A stretch of 64,000 nucleotides of DNA from the NCBI RefSeq assembly GCF_964199755.1, contig NC_133903.1, positions 3,613,001 to 3,677,000 on the forward strand. Reading direction: 5' to 3'. Shown in pieces: positions 52,001 through 63,800 of the stretch. The notes below the pieces were generated by a model, which was not told the origin of the DNA, did no database searches, and saw only the letters and a list, made by a program, of their open reading frames with translations. Every line of letters begins with the position of its first letter. Position 1 is the stretch's first letter. Made by a program: the position numbers and the translations under genes. The stretch is from Larus michahellis (Eukaryota > Chordata > Aves > Charadriiformes > Laridae).

Positions 52001-55000
52001 AAGTACCACTCTGGTGCTTGTAGATTACTTTAATTATTTTCTTATGCAGCTAAACTGGGTTTTTTCAAGCAGCATGATATTCTCATACTTGAAACAAACA
52101 AAAAAACCACCCCAACACAGTTAGAGAAGGAACATCAGAGCCATGATTCATTAACTGTTATCAAAGGAATCAAGCAGAGTAGCATGGCCAACCCATCTGT
52201 TTTGGAAGGTATCAAAAGATTACTCCTTCAGTTACAGTCAGAAGGCATCAGAATGCTCATGTAACACCACCAGCCATTTCTTAGATTTGAAATGTAAGGT
52301 ACACAAAAGTTTTCCAAGTTCCCCTGAATATCCACGTCACCTTAAAATTCATGCTGCAGCAGCTAGTCCTGTCCTATCCACTTTCCTTTTCCAGGTGGGT
52401 GTGCTAAAGTCATGAAGCCTGTGTACTCATACCAGAGCATTAACACTACTGCTTTTCACTTCAGTCATCAAAAAGTTCCAAAAAGTTACTTTGAAACTTA
52501 GCCTCGATTAACAAGCAAAACCCTAGTTAACCGATGACTATTTACCTTAAACCAAAGCAAAACTAATGTATTTGAAGACAGTCCCACAAATGCCAGAAAA
52601 AGCTAGTGAGGCTCTGAACCATCACCTGTACTAAATGGAAAAGTAAATTCTGTATCATAGATTTATTTCATTTCAGCATTTTGTTTCTAACTAGGGTTTC
52701 CCAAAGTGGGGGATGAGAAACAGAACAGAGTAAGGAAAGAACCCAGCATTAAGAATGCATCAGAAAAGTGAGACGCTGAAAACTCAAAATAAAGTGGAAG
52801 CTGACATCAATTCATACTTAGCGCTTATTTTCGAAGAAGTTTCAAGTTCTGTTCTCTGAATCAGTTCCTTCATTCTCCGTAAGCTGCATAGACTGCCCAA
52901 ATACTACTGAAATAAGCACTTCAGAATTATCAAGCACTATTGAGAGAGTAGTAATCCTCCTCCTTCAGAGAGAAGTTTAGTCATGGTTGGAAAATGAAAA
53001 TTGACCATTTAATCCCAGAGATTTACACTGCATTTCTAACTCAGATCTCAGTGTTGTAGAAGCTTAACAGAACCATTGTCTGACTACGCTGAGAACTGTG
53101 TGGAAAAAGGGGCTAAGGCTGTTGCAGCTGTACTTCCCGACGTCAAACACATTTATATGCTATTCGATAGGATCATTTTCATTTCACATTGTCCACATAC
53201 CGTATGACAAAAATTCACTTTATATCCTTTCTTTTCAGTTAGATACATGGTGATCTCTGCTCCATTTAGTCTTAATAGATGGTCGTTCTAGTCTGAACGT
53301 CCTGAAAAACTGAAAAGAACCTGTAGTCTAAGCACTTTATGACAGAAAGAACGGCAATCAGGTTCATTTGACAATTTACTTCGTCAAAGAAGCAAAATAA
53401 GTTTACTTGAAACATTTTACGGTTTTCCACAGAACAAAGTTTAATACAAGCAAGTATTACCCAATTACCCTAAAATAAATGCAGTGACAACATCAGTCTG
53501 TTTTGAAAGCCCTGTAATTCTGTCTTTGTATTTGATTTCTTCTTGATGATTATGGCAGAATACCAAGGTGTTATCAGGTTTCTTTCAGATGAACAAAATG
53601 CAAACAGAACGTCTACTGCCTTCTCCCCACACTCCAGTCTCAAACCTCCTTCCCACCAGAAAAATCATTTAGTTCCCTTTGTTCGCTCTCCCTCCTCCTG
53701 CATACTCTTTCCATAGCGACCATTCCCAAGCCATTCCCCAAAACCTATGAGTGAAGAGTAAACCGTATTCTTATATCCGAGAGCCAGCTCCGTCATCCAG
53801 AGCAATAAGAGAACAACCTGACAGATGCTGTCCACGTAGCTAGAAGGATAGCCTAACCTCACACTTTCAAATCACGAACTGCAAGGCCAAAAGGGTGTTC
53901 TGTTGAACCATATTTAGAAAGTGTTGAGCCACTTTAAAAATACTTCCAAATTTCAATTTGATGATTAGGAGGCTTGACGAGGTGTTCAGCTGACAACAGT
54001 CCAAGAAGTGTTGTTAACTACTGGTCTTGAAATCAGAACACCTGACTGCTACCTTGAGGACTTGGATTCTACTTCCAGTTCTCCAGATTTGCCCAGAGCC
54101 ATCCAGCAGACAAGTGTTTCAAGTGCCGAACTCAGCCCCCCCTACTACGAGATGGAGACACTTACTTTCCTTTCCAAAGCACACTAAATTCTACTTCTGA
54201 AAGCTCTATACCTTCTGCATATATGAAATATTACAATAACTAGTATTGCTTAGACAGTCTAAAGGAAGAAATCTTAGATTTTTTTCTGTTTTCACAAATC
54301 ACTTCCTTAAAAGCGTCTGCTACTACTTTACATCAGTACAGTAACAAACAGATTACTGGCAGTACCAAAATAAGCATTAAAACCTTCAAAATAAGACTCC
54401 TTATTTCTAAGTGCATACAGAAAAACTCATCAACTCATCACACTCTCTTTGCTTAGATAACATCAATGAGAGAAAAGCTTCTGAGCTTCAACTTCCTTGC
54501 AGTTAATCGGCTCCTGCAATACACATACATGTTCCTAAAAATGGACTAAAAAAAGGAAATTAGTCAACAATTTTCCCGTTCATTAACAGAAGCAAAAGCC
54601 CTTCATGGAATAGTGGCATTCTTAAAAATAAGAGTCATTGTGTGTGTGCACTTCAGTGCATATTAAGCTTCTATTCCAAAAAAAGTCTGAAAATTCAGGA
54701 GTAACTCTTGTTATCTTTAACTTGCACAGTTCCCTTTCCTTTAATTTTCTATGAAATCTCACGGAGCCTCAAAAATCCATGCCCGCATAACAATGGAGAC
54801 AGTCCTACAGAAACACTCAGGCAAGAAAGTAGCAGTTTTTTTAGAGAGAGATTATAAGGATGAAGAAAGATACATTCTTAAGTGAGATACTTATGCATCT
54901 TCAGGCATTTTCTGAAATATAATCATTTCTACCTGCACAGGGCATCAAAGCTCATTTCCCAGAAAGAAACAGGATTTGTCAAAGCTGGTTTTCATAAATT

Positions 55001-55767
55001 GTGTGAAGACCAAAGGCTCTACTTGTTGGCTCTATCAGTACCCTTTATATTCTCCAGTCAGTACAGAAACATAGTACCAGCACTACAGAGCCTGCACACA
55101 CATTGAACAAAAAACTTTTCTCCAAAGGTACCAAAACAAATTTATCTCCCTTTCAGAGATATGCTCCATAACATGCCGCACTACCCAACTGTAAGGGCCC
55201 TGTTTCTAAAGATGTACCAAGTAACAACCGCTTGCAGCCACAGCATCTATACGGGGACCCATTTCTTGGCCCATCTCGAGGTACACAGACACAGGGCACT
55301 CCGCAGAGGCACAGAAATTCCTGCTCATTTCTTCAAGCTCTGAAGTTTCTCCAGTTCTGACTTAGAGGATGCTCTCATAATGTTTTTTCCAGAGCACAAG
55401 CCACACCTATATCCTCCTTCCTCTGCGTTTCCACAAAGCTTTTCTCAATCCCCTTCGCAGGGAAGTTTCCTTGGAGCCCTTTTTTCATCGAGGCCTTCCG
55501 ACGAGTAAGGCTGGAAACCTACAGAGCCGAGCCCCCCGCAGCCCCGCGGGCGGCCGCACAAAGGTACGCGCCTTCCGAAGCACCTGCACCGCAGAACCCC
55601 CCGCCGCTTTCCCCGAGAAGGGGGAGCCGTGGCCGCCCCCGCCGAACTCCCATCCGATTCTGGGCACGGCCCAAACTCCCCGAACTGCGGGATGTGTCGG
55701 CGTCGGCCTCCCTCCCCCCACGACCGCTCCCCCCGAGCCCGGGCCCGGTTCCCCTCCCGCCCCTCAC
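43002..55767 (-). other. GNA12: GNA12 intron 1 (12.8 kb)
   Basis: Intron between exon 1 donor AAG|GTGAGG and exon 2 acceptor. Mostly AT-rich, with a GC-richer island at about 44900-45690 and several homopolymers (T run near 43086, A and T runs elsewhere). No CR1 piece was recognised. The longest open frame on the + strand (46605-47246; first ATG 46665) has no recognised homology. Confidence 0.9.
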
Positions 55768-56088
55768 CTTGAGGATGTTCTCGTAGATGGTGGCCCGGAA
55801 CTCCAGCAGCGCCTTCTGGTCGAACTCCCGGCCGTGGATGATCCGCATCTGCTTGAGGAAGGTGGACTTGCCGCTCTCGCCGGCGCCCAGCAGCAGGATC
55901 TTCACCAGGCGCCGTACGGCCCGTCTCTCCCGGGCCAGCATCGCGTCGATCTCCCGGCTCCGCCGCCGCGCCTCCCGCTCCGCATCGCGGCTCCGCTCCT
56001 TGCCCTCCCGCCGCGACTGCTCCCCGCCGCGCCCGGTGGCCTCAGCCGGCAGCAGGCAGCGGCTCAGGGTGCGCACCACGCCGGACAT
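55768..56088 (-). CDS. GNA12: GNA12 exon 1, start codon and P-loop
   Basis: 107 codons from ATG at 56088-56086 to donor AAG|GTGAGG. The start is chosen because it gives [16 protein letters not shown], the conserved Galpha12 N-terminus, in the context GCCGCCATG. Cys11 is the known palmitoylation site of Galpha12, giving membrane attachment. Residues 17-35 ([18 protein letters not shown] region) are variable and account for the length difference from human (385 versus 381). An Arg/Glu-rich N-terminal helix follows (beta-gamma contact), then [20 protein letters not shown] with the GAGESGKS P-loop at 68-75. Ends [11 protein letters not shown]; joins GCRVLV in phase 0. Confidence 0.98.
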
Positions 56089-56600
56089 GGCGGCTGCGGG
56101 ACGGCGGGAGACCTTCACAACGCCGCGGAGACCCCAGCCAGCTCCGCCAGCATCGGGCGGAGGCCACCGAGACGCTGGGACCCGGGAGGAGGAGCAGCCA
56201 CCGCAGCCGGGGGCTAAGGGCCGGGACCGCCCATTCCCCTTCTCCCGGCTCGGCTGGGCGACGCTGTGCAGGGAGGGGAGGCGGGTGCGGCCTGGGGAGG
56301 GAGGCCGGTCGGTCGGCCGGGGGGAGGGGTGGCGGCGGCGGCGGGGCGCGGCCCACAGGCCCTACCCGGGGAGGGGGCACCGCCGCCCTGCTCCGAGCGG
56401 CGAGGGGGCGCCGCGGGGTCGGAGAGAGGCAGGAAGACGCCCCTGAGCCCCTCGGCCCCGGTTCAGCCGGCGGCCGCCTCCGGTGCCGCTGAGGCGCTGG
56501 GGGACGCAGGAGCCCCCGGCCCCTTCAGTAAGGGAGCGCCGCCGCCTGCGGAGGGAGGTGACCGCCCCGCCCTCCCGCCCAGCTAGCGCCGCGTCTCACT
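56089..56600 (-). other. GNA12: Probable GNA12 5' UTR
   Basis: GC-rich, CpG-dense sequence between the start codon and the CCAAT/GC-box cluster. No in-frame ATG lies within the 30 bases before the start. The transcription start is not determinable from sequence, so the outer boundary is approximate. Frames on the + strand here are composition-driven shadows. Confidence 0.5.
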
Positions 56601-56634
56601 GGGCGGCGAGAGTGTCGGTCAATGCTTCCTTCTT

Positions 56635-56860
56635 CCAATTGGAGAAGCCGCCATGTGGGGCGGGATTAAGCGGGCGGCAGGGCTCAAGGCGAGGCGGTGC
56701 CAGGAGGGACAGCGCGGGGGCGGAGCTTTCCTGCGGGAGGCGGGGGATCCACCAATCAGAGGTGAGAGGGCGGGACTCCGAGCGAGGTGATGTTGCGGGG
56801 GGGCGGGCCCGGGGCCTCGCTTTGGGAGAGGGCGGGTCCACCGCGCGGGGCGTGACGTAA
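56635..56860 (-). promoter_or_regulatory. GNA12: GNA12 proximal promoter elements
   Basis: Cluster of classic sites upstream of GNA12. The palindrome CCAATTGG at 56635-56642 presents a CCAAT core on both strands. A second CCAAT (CCAATCA, + strand) is at 56752-56758. Several GGGCGG-type GC boxes are present (near 56600, 56715, 56770, 56800 and 56830). A CRE/ATF-like TGACGTAA lies at 56853-56860 (TTACGTCA on the gene strand). The YY1/Kozak-like GCCGCCATG at 56647-56655 is on the + strand. NF-Y, SP/KLF and CREB/ATF input is the likely reading; occupancy is inference. Confidence 0.65.
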
Positions 56861-57094
56861 CGTGAGGCGGGGCCGAGGCGGCGGGGCTTGCCCGGGGCGG
56901 CCGGTGTTGGGACGGTCGGCGGCCGCCGGGCACGGAGTTAGTGACGGGCCGGGGGAAAACCATACACGGGGGGGTTATTCCGCACCGCAGCAGTGCGGCC
57001 GTCAAGCTGCAAAAGTCACGCAGAGACATGCATCGCGCGGTCGGGCCGGTGGAGGGGGGTGTGTCCTCCGGAGGGACCCGGACAGGGGCCGAGG

Positions 57095-57836
57095 AGGTGG
57101 GCCCACGCCAGCATCGTGAGGGTCGACCGGGCCGAGTGCAGCATCCTGCACCTGGGTCACGGCAATCCCCAGCACAAGTCTAGGCTGCCGCAGAATGGAC
57201 TGAGAGCAACCCTTAGGAGGAGAAGGACTTGGGGGTGCCGGTGGATGAGAAGCTCAACACGCCCCAGCAATGTGCGCTGGCAGCCCAGAAACCCCCCAGC
57301 ACGCCGGGCTGCATCCCCAGCAGCGTGGGCAGCAGGGCAAGGGGGGGATTCTGCCCCTCTGCTCCACTCTGGGGAGACCCTACCTGAGTAACAGGTCCAG
57401 AGGAGGCCACGAAGATGCTGGGAGGGCTGGAGCCCCTCTGCTGTGAGGACAGGCTGAGAGAGCTGGGAGGGGTTCAGCCTGGAGAAGGCTCCAGGGTGAC
57501 CTTAGAGCCCCTTCCAGGCCCTAAAGGGGCTCCAGGAAAGCCTGGGAGGGACTCTGGATCAGGGAGGGGAGCCATGGGATGGGGGGAAAGGGTTTTAAAC
57601 TGAAAGAGGAGAGATTTAGGTTAGATATCTGTAAGAAATTTTTCACTCAGGGCAGTGAGCCCCTGGCCCAGGTTGCCCAGAGAAGCTGTGGCTGCCCCAT
57701 CCCTGGAGGGGTTCAAGGCCAGGTTGGACGGGGCTTGGAGCAACCTGGGCTGGTGGGAGGTGTCCCTGCCCAGGGCAGGGGTTGCACTGGATAGACTTTA
57801 AGGTCCCAACCCAAACCGTTCCATGATTCTATGATA
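57095..57836 (+). mobile_element. CR1 LINE 3' portion, 5'-truncated
   Basis: About 740 bases matching the 3' end of an avian-type CR1 in order: catcctgcacctgggtcacg, aggacttgggggtgccggtg (frame reading LGVPVDEKLN, then QQCALAAQK, the end of the reverse-transcriptase ORF), gtccagaggaggccacgaag, gaggacaggctgagagagct, tttaaactgaaagaggagag, ggttgcccagagaagctgtg, ttcaaggccaggttggacgg, ggtcccaacccaaaccgttc and the tail attctatgat. A block of about 60-70 bases seems missing around 57380-57395. Frameshifts and stops leave no intact ORF. It begins at the upstream edge of the GNA12 CpG island. Confidence 0.93.
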
Positions 57837-60800
57837 AACGCGTCCTCATACAAGTACATGCAGTCAGAGCACTTCAACACCCATAGTGTCTTATTAAAGC
57901 TGTTTTTAAAACCACACAAAGCAGCTGGAGGCCTGGCTGCCTCAGGGAGCTGCTGCCGAGCAACTTCAGCCTGTCATGGCAGGGGCTGGGGTCCAGCCCA
58001 GGGAGCGGCGTGGAGCCTCTGCTGTCAGCTGCAGCACGCTGCAATGCTCTGCGAGGAATTTAATTTCTTGATTGACGTTGGGTGTAATTGCTTGTAAAGC
58101 ATATTGAGGCAATCTAGTACTGGGCCGATGATGAGGCCGGGATTAAAGTACCAAAGTACGCATCTGAAAGAAAATCCCCTCGGTCTCCTGATTAGGTACT
58201 GCAGGAAAAAAAGAACATTTTTCGGAAGCAGCTGGTATGCAATCACCTAGCAGTGGCTGTGATCCCAGACCTTCTGGCTGCAAAATGAAATTCTAAAAGA
58301 CAGGCACGTCTCCTCAGTTCTATGAGATTATATGTTCCTTCCTGTATTCTTTTGTCTGTGCCTCCCATTATTCATGCCATAAACATCTAATCCAGTGTAA
58401 GCTTCAGATAATTTATCCTGCCCCAGGCCTGTACCAAACACTGGCGCAAGTGACACAACTGCAGAGCTGAGGGAAACGACTAAAATGACTAGGATTTCAT
58501 AGAAAGTTAAGGATGTTAAGAAGCCTGAAGATGTCCCAAAGGATGAGGGAGTCACAGATTTAAAAAAAACCCCAAAACAATTAAAAAAACCTTTCATGGA
58601 AGTGAGAATACCATGTGAGTATTAATCACAGTGAGATGCTGTTCTCAACTCTTCCCCAAGGAGCAAATCTTTTTCTCTTTAGCAAGAGGAGACACTTAAA
58701 AACAACTTTAGGTACTGCCGAAGTCAGGAGGAGGGCAGCACAGGACTCTTAGCCATGAGCCATTCGCTACAGCACAGAACCATTCTTGAGAAAGTGACTT
58801 TCTCCTCCAGGATCTTACCCTTTGATTGTAGTTTGAGACTCAGCAGCAGCTGCTCATTCCGCGTATAAAATACTGCTGTAATTCACGACTTTCCCCACTG
58901 GATGTCATCATTGCCCCACCAGAAGCCAGTCAGACCAGCAGGATGGAGACAAACAACCCCCGAGCCCCCCATACTCTGCAGACCTGATTTTTGCAACAGC
59001 TGAGCACTCAGGACCTGCTGGAATCCACAGGTGCTGAGCTGCCTGCAAATCAGACCCGATGTAACGGTGAAGTGCCCAGATTGATATTTTCTGATTAGCT
59101 CCGTTACTCCTGCCTCACTAGCTTTGTCTGTGCCCTACTTGAGGTCCTCTTCAGACTTCTGAGGTTCTAAGGGGTTTTGGCAGAGAATTCAAACAGCTAT
59201 GAAGCCCAGCTCCCGTGATAGGCCTGCGTCGTCTGTAAGGGAGAATGAAATTATGGTATACAATAAACTAATCAAACAAATCAGTCGCCAGACGTCCTTA
59301 GTTCTCTATGCATTCATCCATGAAAGCAGCTTTCAACAGCTCACATCTAATTGTCAAAAGGAAAAGGTCCACCCCTCCCTCTCTCCCCCGCAGCACTGTT
59401 GTTCCTCATCTAATCATTCAGAAGCTGTTCTAAAAACAGAACAAAACAGAATTTTGTTTACTATACTACGGCAGATCTGCAGCAGTACGCCTTCTGTTGC
59501 TCTGCTGAGGGACTGGGCAGAGCCTCACAAATGCACGTGATGATCCCTATTGATGTTTCTGCAGATGTTTCGTTATGAGCATAAGGAATAGGTGTAGGCA
59601 CCCCAGTAAAAGCTTTAAAAGAGATGCTCATACTCAGTCTGAATGCCTTCCCTTTCTCTGTTTCCTTATTATCGGCCCAGTTCCATGCTTCAAGATTTCC
59701 AGTTCATCTCCCTTCTTTGGGCTTAGACTGAAATTAAAACAACTTATATTGATATAAAAGAAAATAATGTTAATGATTTCATTTTTCTATTCCTTCTTTT
59801 ACCTTCTCAGTTTTCCAGCTTTACCATTTTTTTATTTCTACTGTTTTCCCCATCTCAGCTTCTTCCCATAACTCCTGTTCCCTTTCTGCTGAGATGAAGA
59901 AATGCTTGTACAGCTGCTTCTATTTCTCCTTCCTTCATCTCCCATAGATATAGAGAGAGGGAGAAGGAGCCTGAAAGATGGAAGAAAATAGAGGACTGGA
60001 GGGTAGAAAGAGAGAGACAACAAGGGCCACATTATTTTCATTTCCCCTGTTGGCTGCAAAGCAGCTGAACTATGAGCAGAAAGACAGGGAGCTCATGGGG
60101 GAAAGGCTGGAGCATGAACTTCTAAGGCCCTGGCCGTAAGAAAAGACAGCAGAACATTAAAGCTGAAAAGCTGTATGGCAGTTGGAGAAGCTAGTGGACT
60201 GCTTGTACACGAAGACCTTATTGCAGATGGGAGTGACATCTGGGCAGCTCCGTTAAATGAAGAAGTAGTTGTGGAAAAAGCACTGATAGAGAGCTCCACT
60301 CAGTAAGTCTAAATTTTCTGCTCACAGAAAGGCCAGAGGAGGACACGGCCTCACTGATGAATGCTGGCACAAAGTCTGTGAAATGGGGAGGGCTGAGATG
60401 CCTGACCTTGGTTCTTTCTATCTATTGCAAGCCCCCCTTGTTTCTACCTGAGTCAGGCATGGAGAGGATGTATGGATTTAGCCCTTGGAAGGATGCAGAG
60501 CTATCATTTCAGTGTCTTGAAGCTCGTAGTTGACTAATCCCAAAGTCTTCACAAGTCCCCACCTGGATGATGGCCCATTCTTCATCCAGTCCACTATGAC
60601 CCCGTAGCTTAAAGCCGGTGTTCTCTCCTCCGAAAGAGTATTATCACTATCGGTGGAGGAGGCAGAGCGCGAAGGAGGTGCCACCACACTTCAGCTGAGA
60701 ACGCAGCTAATGGACCCTAGAAGTTTGCCCGTACCTGGGACACGGCTGTTGTTTTCCTGAGCGCTGCCAGACACTGTCACTGCCAGGAAGAACGTTTTGT

Positions 60801-63800
60801 TCAGTGAAACGGGGAAGCAAATAAACAACAAGGGGGATATGCCCACCGCCACGCAGCAATATCAGAGCTAGTGCTAATGTAATGTAAACTTCAGAGTTTA
60901 GGCAAGAACCTGGCAATCTCAAGACAACAGCAAGAAAGAAGTATGCACTAATGGAATCACCTGAGTTGATAAATCATCCACCTTCTCCTTCCTGACCACT
61001 GTGCTAGATGAGCAAACTGAGTCAAAATATCGAACTGTTGTTACCACAGGGCAGAAGCACTCCTGGCTTCGTCTGACTTATTTAAAGATGTTGGGGCCCT
61101 TGAATTGCTTGTTGTGCATTCAGATAGCAAAGCTGGTAGATCTGAGGAAGATTTATGATCTAAACTCCTTTTGCTTCTTCTCCGTTGTTGAGACTGTGAC
61201 TCTCTTTGCCTGAGGAGGTGCTGCAGTACATATGCACTTGAAGCCCTTACTAAGCTGGTAGCTTTGTCATGTTAAAAGAGCCATATTCTGCTTATTGCAT
61301 TCTCCGAGGTTTTATATGGCTTGTTCAATGACCTTCTCTCTGCACACTCCCCATGGCAGAATGAAAAGTGGAGGGAGACACAGTGAACAATGTTCTCCTG
61401 TGGAGGAAAGCAACAAGAACAGTTCAAACAGATCAACTATTTTCTAGTAACATCATTAAGTATATGGGAAACTTCCAGTACTAATGTATTATTTTTTTTG
61501 CTATAGGTGTTGAGACCTTTGCTGGATGCTTTCTGCAGGACTTTATGACTCCTATTGCAATATGCTCTTTCTCAGAGATCCCAATTCTTTGAAGTGATTG
61601 CAATCTTAACTCCCGTGAAGCCAAAGAAAACTGAAGTAGTGAGGCATGTCTCAAGAAAAAATCCACTTACTAGTGAATTTGTATCTCGGTATTGGCCTTG
61701 TCCCTTTTGACATTGCTTTGGTATACAGTTGTTTGGGATACGCATCCATTTTTTTGATTCAGATTTACCTAAACTCATTGAGCTTCCAACTATCAACATC
61801 AAGATGTTAAAAATTAGGTCCAGACAAAGAACAAGAGAACCCCGAGCAGCCTTGCAATACTAAGACTGGAAGAGAAATGGACAACCAAACAGTGCTGTCG
61901 AATTATAATTGTTTGATTTCAGTGTATTCTGATTGTTAATTACTTTTCTTTTTCCCTTTTGCTAGCGCTGTGAGTACAGAGGCTGCAGACATTTGGTTCA
62001 TACTGTTCGTGAATTCACAAACGTGGATTTTTTTGCAGTGACCCAGCCCAGCTGCCACTAAGCAGTAAAAATGCCAAATTATGCCAAAGCAAAATATGCC
62101 AGCTTCTTTTATTAAATTTGTAGACACCCTTTTTTCTTTTCCATGTGATATTTTCATCTTCTGTCCCACAGAGGATACATTACTCATATACATAAAATAT
62201 GTGAGTCGTGACACTTCACGTAGTTAATTTTCACTATTTTCAGATTGCTTGACAGTAGCCTGTTCTCCTTCATTACACACCAGCCAACAAGTGGATTAGT
62301 TTACTTTCAAAACACAAACCCTCATATTAATCCCTAAACAATTAATTATTGAGAGAAGACAAGCATATTTTTTAACCCAGCCTGTGACTTTTCTACTTAT
62401 TTCATCCAATAAGGCATGATCTGTGTAATGCCAGGCACGTCCTGCCACGTGTCCCGCAGACTCTGAGTTCTTAGCGTGAAGTTCCCGTGACTGTACGCAG
62501 GGAGGATGCACCTTGGTCTGAGGGTGCGGAGAGATCAGAAAGTGGGGTTCTGCTCAAAGGGCTTTCCTCAGAGGACACAGAAACCGGGCCTGTGGGATCT
62601 GAGCGGGGCGATGTCCAACAGCCCTTGCTTTTGGACAAGAATACGTCTGTCCAAAATAGGAGAATACGTCTCAATCTGGAGATGCATTCCTAGAGCAGAA
62701 AGGGACAGAACAGGCACGTGCTGGCTCCAGCATGTCTCCTTGGCTTATACAAGTACTCTGGCATCTCAGAAACAACTTAAAAGCAGACATAAGTCCTGAA
62801 AGTGTTTGACTCTGATTTGGAGTACAAAAGACTCAGTAATAAGTAGTTTTGCCAATTCAGGCGTGTATTTCCTTTAGTCATCTATGTCGTAAAGAGTCAG
62901 CAGAAAACAAGATGAGTGACATTAAGAGGGGGAGAAAAAAGGGCACAAATCTATAAAGTGCAAAAACAAAGCCAAAGAAAATGGAGGTCCCTGAGACCTA
63001 GCGTATTTGCTGTCAAGCTATGTCCATTTTTTCTGCATTGTTTTTAAAATGACTTTTCATCTGGTGATGCAGAGCCAAATATCTCCACGGGTAACATGTA
63101 GCTCCCCAAACTCGTAGGAAATTAGCAAGCCTTAATAAAATTTATGCATGGCTTGCTATTGCAGTTCCGCATCTAAAGGGAAAACAGATGTTCTGTTTAG
63201 TAATTCTCTTCATGTCCAAAGGAAAGCTGTTGGTTACAGGCTTTTTTTTTTAAAAAGTCTGGTGCTGAAAAGGTTACAAATGATGCAATTTTTACAATCC
63301 TACTCCAAGGCTCTCTGCTAACCTGAATTGCTGAGGTGACGCTCGCAGATGCCTGTCACCCACTTACCAGCCTCATATTTCTTAACACCTACACTTTGGG
63401 ATGAATACATGGCAGAGAGTCCACAGCATTTGCCTGAGCCCATTAAGGCGCTGGCAGGCCAGGCTTCCCAGCCCTCTGGCTGAATTCATCGTGAAGTTTC
63501 TGGGCCCAGGTTAGTTTCAAAGGAGAGGCAGAATGGATGCGCCTCTGAAAAGCCCGCTATTAGAGATGGCACTAAATGGGTCTCTCAAGGCTTCGGCATG
63601 AAGAAGAAAAATCCTGATTCCTCACCTCCTTCACCTGGCTCCCTTCACTTAGCACATGTTGTGCATTCTGCCCGCGTCGTTTTCCACTACACATTGCAGA
63701 TGGGCGATCTTTCCTCTTTCCATTCTTACACAAATATTTCTCAAGATGTGCAAAAACACTGGCACTTAGAGTGAGTGTTTGCCATCTGAGAGAGCTTGCC

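Larger units (their letters stand above)
55480..57090. promoter_or_regulatory. GNA12: CpG island over GNA12 promoter and exon 1
   Basis: Abrupt rise in G+C and CpG relative to the AT-rich intron on one side and intergenic DNA on the other. It covers exon 1, the 5' UTR and about 500-1000 bases upstream. There is no TATA box; the features are those of a broad, TATA-less housekeeping-type promoter. It ends almost at the start of a CR1 element. Confidence 0.9.

Noticed and set aside
55471-56860. Long + and - frames (up to 248 residues) over the GNA12 CpG island
   Set aside because: Shadow frames of exon 1 and its GC-rich flank; only the frame containing the P-loop GAGESGKS is real.
60478-60687. 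- strand frame with a protein-like stretch (SYGVIVDWMKNGPSSRWG)
   Set aside because: Starts from a non-ATG codon, is short, has no matching family I know and lacks a convincing acceptor or donor; no support beyond being open.
62487-62693. + strand frame of 68 residues in the right-hand intergenic region
   Set aside because: Considered as an unrecognised exon or retroviral remnant, but no flanking splice consensus, LTR, primer-binding site or family motif was found.
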